Below, in pieces: positions 1 to 4,868 of a DNA stretch of 38,304 nt (the stretch's first letter is position 1; every line of letters starts with the position of its first letter). A program made the position numbers and the translations under genes. The stretch comes from a virus, in the IMG/VR virus record IMGVR_UViG_3300044655_001370, positions 1-38,304 of that record, one strand, 5' to 3'. The notes under the pieces were generated by a model. It saw only the letters and a list, made by a program, of their open reading frames with translations, was not told the DNA's origin and searched no databases.

Positions 1-591
1 TTTTTGTCTGTTAAAACCTGAATCAAGATCTTCTAAACCTTGAATAATTTCATCATAATTTTCATCATGAATAGATTTAACATATGGGATAGTTGTTTTG
101 TAAATTGAAATATTATAGTGACCTGGTGCTAAGATGACTTCACTTTCAAATGTATATTTTGATTTAGAAACATCAATACCTGAGTTACTAGGTACGGTTA
201 ATTTTAAAACAACACCTGCTGGACCAACTAAAAAATCACGTTCTTTACGTTTTTTATCTTCTGGTTGAGCAAAATTATTATTATCATCAAAGTATGTTGG
301 ACGTGTTACGGCAAATTGATGAGCTGTATGTACGTCTGTTGACCATGATGTAATGGTGCTTGTGGTTAATTTGGTACCATGATCTGTTTTGTCAAGAAAT
401 GATCTGTACTGCTCTTCATCAGCAAAGTTTACACTTCTGTATACAGGTAGGTTTTTTGTATATGGGTAAGAATGTAATAAATCATCAACTATATCCTGTG
501 TTGGATATTTGTCTACGGTATGTCTAGTATGTGTAGATAACCATTGATCTGCTACTTCTGATTCTGCAATAAAATCGAAAAATGTGCTCAT
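1..591 (-). CDS. Predicted ADP-ribosyltransferase, probable head-packaged protein (C-terminus cut by window edge)
   Basis: I translated 197 residues from an ATG at 589-591; the frame stays open to base 1, so the C-terminus is missing. The protein carries the R-SxS-ExE pattern of arginine-type ADP-ribosyltransferases: LPVYRS (R52), TSWST (S82-W-S84) and FESEVILAPG (E149-x-E151), preceded by a GVVLKLTVP strand as in the toxin-like ART fold (PF03496 type). Such enzymes transfer ADP-ribose from NAD+ to protein or RNA; T4 Alt, ModA and ModB modify host RNA polymerase and other targets. The N-terminus MSTFFDFIAE resembles the capsid-targeting peptide of T4 internal proteins, which gp21 protease cuts after (L/I)xE. 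A late promoter lies 35 bases upstream. The inferred role is a late-made enzyme packaged in the head and injected. The target is unknown. The fold call is fairly secure; packaging is inference. Confidence 0.72.
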   Translation of the reverse strand, partial: MSTFFDFIAESEVADQWLSTHTRHTVDKYPTQDIVDDLLHSYPYTKNLPVYRSVNFADEEQYRSFLDKTDHGTKLTTSTITSWSTDVHTAHQFAVTRPTYFDDNNNFAQPEDKKRKERDFLVGPAGVVLKLTVPSNSGIDVSKSKYTFESEVILAPGHYNISIYKTTIPYVKSIHDENYDEIIQGLEDLDSGFNRQK

Positions 592-625
592 CTCTGTATT
601 CAAATAGTAAGTGGTATAGATTACG

Positions 626-633
626 TATTTATA
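626..633 (-). promoter_or_regulatory. T4-type late promoter for the ADP-ribosyltransferase gene
   Basis: The minus strand reads TATAAATA, an exact match to the T4 late -10 element used by gp55-programmed RNA polymerase. It lies 35 bases before the ATG of the ART gene, which leaves room for a short leader. It is beyond the hairpin that closes the preceding minus-strand unit, so the ART gene has its own late start. Confidence 0.65.
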
Positions 634-653
634 GTGTCGTTCAAACGGTAAGA

Positions 654-675
654 ACCCCTAGTGTTAGCTAGGGGT
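654..675 (-). terminator. Hairpin closing the 687-1926 minus-strand unit
   Basis: A perfect 8-bp stem (ACCCCTAG at 654-661, CTAGGGGT at 668-675) with a 6-base loop lies just past the stop codon of the 134-aa gene. There is no clear U-run on the minus-strand side, so it may be a weak terminator or an mRNA 3'-end stabiliser. Confidence 0.5.
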
Positions 676-686
676 AATTATGATTT

Positions 687-1091
687 CTATCGGATATTAT
701 ACCGTTTTCTAATTTCTAAATCTAATTTTTTACCATAGTCTTCAATGAAATCATCTTTATTAGTGTTAAGATTTAATTGATAATTTTTAAGATCGAGAAA
801 AGCTGTTAATAATGCTAAATCGTGAGTTGCACCTATACTAACACTAGATATCACTTTGATTCTACGTAACGTATATAACAATACGATTAAACTCAAAGCT
901 AATACTATAAGGTTATTAGCAACCGGTATAATGTTAGAGTTACGGTAATTATATAAGTCTTGTACTATAAGAACAATAGATAAACTACTTACAATAGTGA
1001 TAATCCATCTACTGAAAAATAGAGATGCAAGAGATCTAGCATAAATGTATCTTACAACATTGATATTATTGGAAAAAGATTCCGGTGTCAT
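687..1091 (-). CDS. Small two-pass membrane protein, unknown function
   Basis: This 134-aa protein has two hydrophobic segments, roughly residues 26-46 (WIITIVSSLSIVLIV) and 57-76 (ANNLIVLALSLIVLLY), joined by a short polar loop with a DLYNYRNSN stretch. A charged C-terminal tail (about residues 95-134) ends in DLEIRKRYNIR. It should sit in the host inner membrane. It begins two bases after the stop of the 277-aa gene and has a GGAG-type ribosome site inside that gene's end, so the two are probably co-translated from the promoter near 1970. I do not recognise a family. Small phage membrane proteins of this size act in superinfection exclusion, lysis control or host takeover, but nothing here picks one of these. 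Confidence 0.75.
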   Translation of the reverse strand: MTPESFSNNINVVRYIYARSLASLFFSRWIITIVSSLSIVLIVQDLYNYRNSNIIPVANNLIVLALSLIVLLYTLRRIKVISSVSIGATHDLALLTAFLDLKNYQLNLNTNKDDFIEDYGKKLDLEIRKRYNIR

Positions 1092-1092
1092 G

Positions 1093-1926
1093 TTATTCTG
1101 CTCCCCATAAGAGGTTGTTGGCTAATTGATATAATTTACCATCTCCAGCGTATGCTTCGTATTGTATTAATTCAACAACATACTGCCATGCTTGCAATTT
1201 TGATAAATTCGTTGGTTCGTTTTCTGCATATGTACCTGAAGTATCATCTACGATTGCATCTACATTTCGTACACGAGCAAATTCGTTAATAGCTGATAAT
1301 GTACTACCTAAGCAGCGCTCTGATTTCATTGAATCAAGCTTAACATCAAAAAACTTTGATACCTTTGTTAAACATATTTCACTTTCTTTGATTAAATCAT
1401 TGTACCAATTTTTAGGTGTTATGCTTATTTTATGGTTAGCTAATAACCGGTTAAAAATAACATCACCTTCTTCTACAGTAACTCGGTATGAGAACCTAAT
1501 ATTATTTGAAAAAGGACTCCAAACATGATATAATTCTACTGAACCTAATGCTATACCACATCTTTTATGTGATTTAACTAAAGTATGTTTACTTCTACCG
1601 CTGGTTACTAAATGAAAACCTTTTAAATCTTTTTTGGAAATGTTTGATGTACTTCCTATTTTTGTTTTAACTTCGTTGATATCAGCGTCAGTCATTATAT
1701 ATCCACGATAAGCTGAATCACGATGATCAATAAATTCATCCCCAACAAAAAAGAATGATCCGCCTGTTAATTTTGATATACATTCATCCGGGTTACTGTT
1801 AAACAATTTTACTATATTTGAATGTTCAGCGAACGATGCAGTATATTGATCGTTGATTGTAACGTTTACACCAGCTCCTACTGAATCAACCTTGACAGTT
1901 TTTGCAAAAACTAAATTATAGTCCAT
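1093..1926 (-). CDS. Phage protein of unknown function (277 aa)
   Basis: A complete 277-aa protein starts at the ATG at 1924-1926, with a well placed AAAGGAC ribosome site. It is soluble, with mixed alpha/beta character and no signal peptide or membrane segment. Recognisable local stretches are a GSFFFVGDEFIDH segment near residue 60, a Lys/His/Arg-rich TSGRSKHTLVKSHKR near residue 110, and a helical C-terminus (LSKLQAWQYVVELIQYEAY). I do not recognise a family. It is the first gene of a minus-strand unit with the 134-aa membrane protein, read from a sigma70-like promoter rather than a late motif. That suggests early or middle expression and a role in host takeover or DNA metabolism rather than in the virion. 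Confidence 0.75.
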   Translation of the reverse strand: MDYNLVFAKTVKVDSVGAGVNVTINDQYTASFAEHSNIVKLFNSNPDECISKLTGGSFFFVGDEFIDHRDSAYRGYIMTDADINEVKTKIGSTSNISKKDLKGFHLVTSGRSKHTLVKSHKRCGIALGSVELYHVWSPFSNNIRFSYRVTVEEGDVIFNRLLANHKISITPKNWYNDLIKESEICLTKVSKFFDVKLDSMKSERCLGSTLSAINEFARVRNVDAIVDDTSGTYAENEPTNLSKLQAWQYVVELIQYEAYAGDGKLYQLANNLLWGAE

Positions 1927-1969
1927 ATGATAGTCCTTTTGTTTTAAAAAAATACATAACTACATATGT

Positions 1970-1998
1970 ATTATACTATATTCATTATCTTTTATCAA
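1970..1998 (-). promoter_or_regulatory. Sigma70-type promoter for the 1926-687 unit
   Basis: On the minus strand TTGATA (1993-1998) and TATAAT (1970-1975) are separated by exactly 17 bases, close to the ideal host sigma70 promoter. Transcription would begin near 1963 and read leftward into the 277-aa gene. A perfect 10-base palindrome TACATATGTA (1961-1970) covers the expected start site and could bind a regulator. Confidence 0.6.
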
Positions 1999-2004
1999 AT
2001 ACTT

Positions 2005-2157
2005 ATGAAACGTGAACTTCGATTCTTAGACATATGTTCTAAATACCCGACTAAAAGTAAAAAATTACCAGAATCAGTTATGATGGAATACCTGAAAGAT
2101 TTTAATGTTACTAAAGGACCTAACAATGCCGTTACCATACGTAAAAAAGACCGCTAA
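2005..2157 (+). CDS. Small basic phage protein (50 aa), unknown
   Basis: I chose the ATG at 2005, which gives 50 residues starting MKRELRFLDICSKYPTKSKK. An upstream in-frame ATG at 1966 would add a hydrophobic stretch overlapping the divergent promoter and is less likely. The protein is Lys/Arg-rich with a basic C-terminus (TIRKKDR). There is no clear ribosome site. It overlaps the next gene by 32 bases in another frame, an arrangement seen in compact T4-like genomes. The family is unknown. The reading frame is plausible but short, so confidence is moderate. Confidence 0.5.
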   Translation: MKRELRFLDICSKYPTKSKKLPESVMMEYLKDFNVTKGPNNAVTIRKKDR

Positions 2158-2338
2158 AAAACACCATATTTCTACAGCTAAAGCTGAGAAAAAATGGAAT
2201 AAAGCAAAAGAGATAGCAAAGAGTCAAGGTAAAAGTGATAACTATGCTTTGATTACTGGAATTTATAAAAAAATGATTGGTGAAAACTTATCGTTTACTG
2301 AATTCTTAATGATCGATAAATTCATTATCAATGAATAA
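2126..2338 (+). CDS. Conserved small Lys-rich phage protein (70 aa)
   Basis: The start at 2126 is preferred over 2105 because AAAGGA lies 7 bases upstream. The protein begins MPLPYVKKTAKKHHIS and continues with an A-E-K-K-W-x-K-A-K helix, GKSDNYALITGIYKKMIGE, and a C-terminal SFTEFL segment. I recall this layout (a KA-rich helix, then DNYALITGIYKKM) from many uncharacterised small proteins of T4-like and jumbo phages. It is basic and probably two or three helices. The C-terminal SFTEFL...FIINE resembles peptides that prohead proteases cut, but its position at the end of the protein makes that doubtful. A 7-bp hairpin (2320-2336) overlaps the stop codon. Confidence 0.7.
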   Translation: MPLPYVKKTAKKHHISTAKAEKKWNKAKEIAKSQGKSDNYALITGIYKKMIGENLSFTEFLMIDKFIINE

Positions 2339-2363
2339 TTGATAATCTTTTATGTATTTAATG

Positions 2364-2371
2364 TATAAATA
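2364..2371 (+). promoter_or_regulatory. T4-type late promoter
   Basis: An exact TATAAATA lies in the non-coding gap after the 70-aa gene. Transcription would start near 2380, pass a terminator-like hairpin (2417-2445), and reach the 32-aa hydrophobic reading frame at 2478. Confidence 0.55.
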
Positions 2372-2416
2372 TGTGGTCAGTATATTATAATATATTGTAC
2401 GTGTTCTAACATGCAC

Positions 2417-2450
2417 AAATTAGCTATTCAAAAGATGGCTAGTTTTATTT
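2417..2450 (+). terminator. Terminator-like hairpin with U-rich tail
   Basis: An AT-rich stem of about 12 bp (2417-2428 with 2434-2445, including G-T pairs) with a 5-base loop is followed by TTATTTT. It sits between the late promoter at 2364 and the small reading frame at 2478, so it could make a short transcript or attenuate read-through. Confidence 0.4.
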
Positions 2451-2477
2451 TAAAACTTAACCATAAGTATACAAATT

Positions 2478-2576
2478 ATGAAATACATATTACTCGCTAC
2501 GCTTTCATGCTTTGGGTATTTTATCTATAACCCATTGCTAATGGTCATGGCCATAACAGCAATGTTTTATGCGTAA
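2478..2576 (+). CDS. 32-aa hydrophobic peptide, probable single-pass membrane
   Basis: The ATG at 2478 opens a 32-residue frame, MKYILLATLSCFGYFIY followed by NPLLMVMAITAMFYA. It is almost wholly hydrophobic, with one Lys at the N-terminus, as expected of a small N-in membrane peptide or a signal-anchor. It is bounded by a late promoter (2364) and a strong terminator (2589-2620). The ribosome site is weak. Phages encode many such micro-peptides, including holin-like and lysis-control ones. No function can be assigned, and an uncoded gap remains possible. Confidence 0.4.
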   Translation: MKYILLATLSCFGYFIYNPLLMVMAITAMFYA

Positions 2577-2588
2577 GATATTAACGGA

Positions 2589-2620
2589 ACGTCTAGTTTT
2601 TGCGAACTAGGCGTTTTTTA
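2589..2620 (+). terminator. Rho-independent terminator
   Basis: A 10-bp stem (ACGTCTAGTT at 2589-2598, AACTAGGCGT at 2605-2614, one T-G pair) with a 6-base loop is followed by a run of T residues. It lies 12 bases past the stop of the 32-aa frame and just before the promoter-like motif at 2642. Confidence 0.8.
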
Positions 2621-2641
2621 ATACTTGAAGTATTTAGTACA

Positions 2642-2649
2642 AATAAATA
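2642..2649 (+). promoter_or_regulatory. Late-promoter-like motif before the WCTA protein
   Basis: AATAAATA, one base from the T4 late consensus, lies 48 bases before the ATG at 2697 and immediately after a terminator. The same variant occurs upstream of several other transcription units here, which supports its being functional. Confidence 0.45.
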
Positions 2650-2696
2650 CACTATTATCATTATTTGCAATTTACAAAAGAAAGGTGCTAATTACC

Positions 2697-3554
2697 ATGT
2701 TAGATTTACAGAGATTACTCACTTTAGCAGGAATCAACGAGTCTTTACAATTAGATGAAGCTCGTGAAGATGATGCTGCAAAAAACGCTGAAGGAATTCT
2801 TGCTGCATATAGCAAAGATGACACACAAGGAAAACCTACAGTCTCGTATGACGCGAACGACAGTACAGGACAAGCTAAAACCTTAGCTGCATTAGAGATC
2901 GTAAAATTCGTATCATCCAAATTAGGTATGCCAGCTAATAAAAGCATTGTGCGTGTTATGCAATGGTATGCAAACAGTGAATTTAAATTAGATGCTTCGG
3001 AAGATGGGGATTTAGCTAGTTTAAAGACACGTTTAGAAGCGTTTGAAAAACCAGCCGTTAAAGCTGCATTAGTAGCAGCAAGCAAACCGAACACTATCCT
3101 GCAATATCCAAATTATAGTGGATTTATTGACGCTGTTGATCCTATTATTAAACTAGAACTTAAATCAGGTAAAGAACAAAGAAAAGAAGCAAAAGCTGAC
3201 GTTGAAAAATTAATCGATGGCGCTAATTTTAAAGTATATATCCCATTAACAGAAAAATCTTCTCAGTTATATGGTCGTGGTACCGATTGGTGCACAGCTT
3301 ATACAGATAAACCTAATAAGTTTAATGAATATCATGCACAAGGTAGCATTTATGTTATCTTAATACCTACTAATGAAGCTAATGGTCCAAAAGTATACAA
3401 TGGTTTCCGTAAATATCAACTTCATATGGAAAACAACGAATTCAAAGATGCGTTAAATCATGACGTTAGTAGAGAAGACGTCGCTTATTTGAGCAAAATC
3501 CCTGAATATAAAAAATTCTTAGAATATTTGATTCAAAAATATTACGCGAAATAA
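2697..3554 (+). CDS. Phage WCTA-motif protein, possible head-packaged internal protein
   Basis: The start at 2697 follows an AAAGG ribosome site and gives 285 aa; an in-frame TTG at 2625 would only add untypical residues. The N-terminus MLDLQRLLTLAGINES is an amphipathic helix ending in I-N-E, followed by L-D-E. Both fit the (L/I)xE cleavage rule of T4 prohead protease, so this may be a capsid-targeting peptide. An acidic, Ala-rich helical region follows. The C-terminal half holds GRGTDWCTAYTDK, an NxFNEYHAQGSIYVI segment and a final KFLEYLIQKYY helix. I have seen this GxxTxWCTA...Y...G-I/L-Y pattern in uncharacterised proteins of large myoviruses; its function is unknown. It is the first of a three-gene unit ending at the 4299 terminator. 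Confidence 0.75.
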   Translation: MLDLQRLLTLAGINESLQLDEAREDDAAKNAEGILAAYSKDDTQGKPTVSYDANDSTGQAKTLAALEIVKFVSSKLGMPANKSIVRVMQWYANSEFKLDASEDGDLASLKTRLEAFEKPAVKAALVAASKPNTILQYPNYSGFIDAVDPIIKLELKSGKEQRKEAKADVEKLIDGANFKVYIPLTEKSSQLYGRGTDWCTAYTDKPNKFNEYHAQGSIYVILIPTNEANGPKVYNGFRKYQLHMENNEFKDALNHDVSREDVAYLSKIPEYKKFLEYLIQKYYAK

Positions 3555-3558
3555 TATT

Positions 3559-4044
3559 ATGTTATTAGCTGAACTATACGATAACAAAGACGCAGATATT
3601 GACTGGAATTGGCACGGTGATGCGTACTACGGTACGTTCACTGTTGGTGAACAAGAGTATATGGTTCAAATGCGTAAAATCATAGCAAATAGTATGATTT
3701 ATAAACAATTTAAACCTGCTCCACCAGTAACAGATAATACCTGGTATTATGCGTTTGCTCCTACGGACCCAATAACACATCAACCAGTTAATACACGGTT
3801 CCCAACTGATAGACCAATTGAATTGATTTCAAAGGTTATCAATATTGCTGTAAAATATATACAAGATAACAATGTAGATGTTCTTTACTATGGTGGTGAT
3901 AAATCTGATCCAGTACGGATTAGAGTATATGAAATGATCACCAAAAAAATGACATCAAGATATGGTTGGGAATTTGCTGGTGAAGGTGATGCTAATTTCA
4001 TGGGTGTAACATCACATTTTTATTATATTAAAAAACCAGAATGA
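3559..4044 (+). CDS. Phage protein of unknown function (161 aa), possibly acetyltransferase-like
   Basis: This 161-aa soluble protein starts 4 bases after the WCTA gene and overlaps the next gene by 4 bases (ATGA), so it is part of one operon. It opens with beta-rich sequence (GDAYYGTFTVGEQEYMVQM), then a Pro-rich loop, a long helix (IELISKVINIAVKYIQDN), a DVLYYGGDKSDPVRIRVYEM segment and a final strand region. The strand-then-SDPxRxRxYE-helix arrangement recalls small GNAT-like proteins found near structural genes of other large phages, in which a Ser/Arg/Tyr motif of this kind is conserved. This is a resemblance by eye only. The ribosome site is weak, so translation is probably coupled to the upstream gene. 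Confidence 0.7.
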   Translation: MLLAELYDNKDADIDWNWHGDAYYGTFTVGEQEYMVQMRKIIANSMIYKQFKPAPPVTDNTWYYAFAPTDPITHQPVNTRFPTDRPIELISKVINIAVKYIQDNNVDVLYYGGDKSDPVRIRVYEMITKKMTSRYGWEFAGEGDANFMGVTSHFYYIKKPE

Positions 4045-4298
4045 GTACTATTTACGATCGAGTAGCTAGACGTAAAAAATTATGTGAGTTAGGTAAATAT
4101 TTTACACCTGTCTTTTATAATTTTATTACAGATTTTTTCACTGATGAGTATAAGTTCGATGTTAGTAAGTTTAAAGACAAAGTACTAGGAATTAATGAAA
4201 AAGATGACTTACTTGAATATATTGAAAGTACGTATAGCAAACAGACCGTAATACTAATTAAGAAAATTCTTGCTGTTAATAATATGAAAGAGATATAA
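4041..4298 (+). CDS. Small helical phage protein (85 aa), unknown
   Basis: It starts within an ATGA overlap with the 161-aa gene and ends directly at the strong terminator hairpin, so it is the last gene of the unit. The 85 residues are predicted helical and mixed-charge (VARRKKLCELGKYF near the start; LLEYIESTYSKQTVILIKKI near the end). There is no signal peptide, membrane segment or recognisable motif. I do not know the family. Confidence 0.65.
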   Translation: MSTIYDRVARRKKLCELGKYFTPVFYNFITDFFTDEYKFDVSKFKDKVLGINEKDDLLEYIESTYSKQTVILIKKILAVNNMKEI

Positions 4299-4327
4299 AA
4301 AGAGAGCGTACAATGTACGCTCTCTTT
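4299..4327. terminator. Bidirectional terminator between convergent genes
   Basis: A perfect 13-bp stem (4299-4311 with 4315-4327) has a 3-base loop, AAAA on one side and TTT on the other. It lies between the convergent genes ending at 4298 (+) and 4332 (-) and can serve both. Confidence 0.85.
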
Positions 4328-4331
4328 CTGT

Positions 4332-4640
4332 CTATTTGCTTTGTGGGAACACAATTGTACAATTTGAAGAATCGATTTGACACGCTTTTAATTTATTGCG
4401 TAAATCTACTACTGACATTGTATCGATGTATGTTAAAATAGCATCGTTATTATGAATATTTTCGAACTTTTCAAGTTCATATTTACCGTATAGCTTAAAA
4501 CCTATGATTGCTATAACAATTACAACCGGGATACTCAAACCTACTAATTCCCTAAATGCTAAACATTTTTTCTCACCAATTGTTCCAACTATCCAAAACC
4601 CACAAATAACACAAAACCAAAAAATAATCCCATAACCCAT
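4332..4640 (-). CDS. Small two-pass membrane protein, unknown function
   Basis: The 102-aa protein has two hydrophobic segments: about residues 4-20 (GIIFWFCVICGFWIVGT) and 33-48 (LSIPVVIVIAIIGFKLY). A C-terminal domain of about 50 residues carries two cysteines (KACQIDSSNC). The C-terminal part would face the periplasm or the cytoplasm depending on insertion. The ribosome site GGTGAGG is good. It lies 21 bases after the 35-aa gene, in one unit with it, ending at the shared bidirectional terminator. No family is recognised. Confidence 0.65.
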   Translation of the reverse strand: MGYGIIFWFCVICGFWIVGTIGEKKCLAFRELVGLSIPVVIVIAIIGFKLYGKYELEKFENIHNNDAILTYIDTMSVVDLRNKLKACQIDSSNCTIVFPQSK

Positions 4641-4661
4641 AAAACCCTCACCAAATTTAGT

Positions 4662-4769
4662 TTACTTTTTATCTTTTAATAACCTATCTAATTTATCTTC
4701 CATATAACTCAACCGTTTACTCATTGCTGTAACGAGTTCTAACAGTTTTTGGTATTGTTCTTCTGTCAT
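4662..4769 (-). CDS. 35-aa coiled-coil-like peptide
   Basis: The minus-strand ATG at 4767-4769 has an AAGAGG ribosome site 6 bases before it. It encodes 35 residues: MTEEQYQKLLELVTAMSKR, then LSYMEDKLDRLLKDKK. Leu/Met/Tyr recur in a heptad-like pattern and the peptide is highly charged, as expected for a short oligomerising helix. It lies under a late-promoter-like motif (4797-4804) and upstream of the 102-aa membrane protein. Similar short MTEEQYxxLL peptides are common orphan genes in phages. Function is unknown. Confidence 0.6.
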   Translation of the reverse strand: MTEEQYQKLLELVTAMSKRLSYMEDKLDRLLKDKK

Positions 4770-4796
4770 CGTATACCTCTTAAAAATACTTTACAG

Positions 4797-4804
4797 TATT
4801 TATT
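4797..4804 (-). promoter_or_regulatory. Late-promoter-like motif, leftward
   Basis: The minus strand reads AATAAATA 28 bases before the ATG of the 35-aa gene. It diverges from the plus-strand copy at 4830-4837, so this 100-base gap (4770-4868) appears to hold back-to-back late promoters. Confidence 0.4.
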
Positions 4805-4829
4805 ATATATACCATACTAAAAAAAATCA

Positions 4830-4837
4830 AATAAATA
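4830..4837 (+). promoter_or_regulatory. Late-promoter-like motif before the tail-adhesin cluster
   Basis: AATAAATA lies 32 bases before the first gene of the long plus-strand fibre cluster. It matches the core ATAAATA found in the other transcription-unit gaps. Confidence 0.5.
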
Positions 4838-4868
4838 AGATGAATAACACCTACACTGGTAACCATAT

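Noticed and set aside
2625-2696. Upstream TTG start for the WCTA protein
   Set aside because: It lies next to the terminator and across the promoter-like motif at 2642; the ATG at 2697 has a proper ribosome site and gives the targeting-peptide-like N-terminus.
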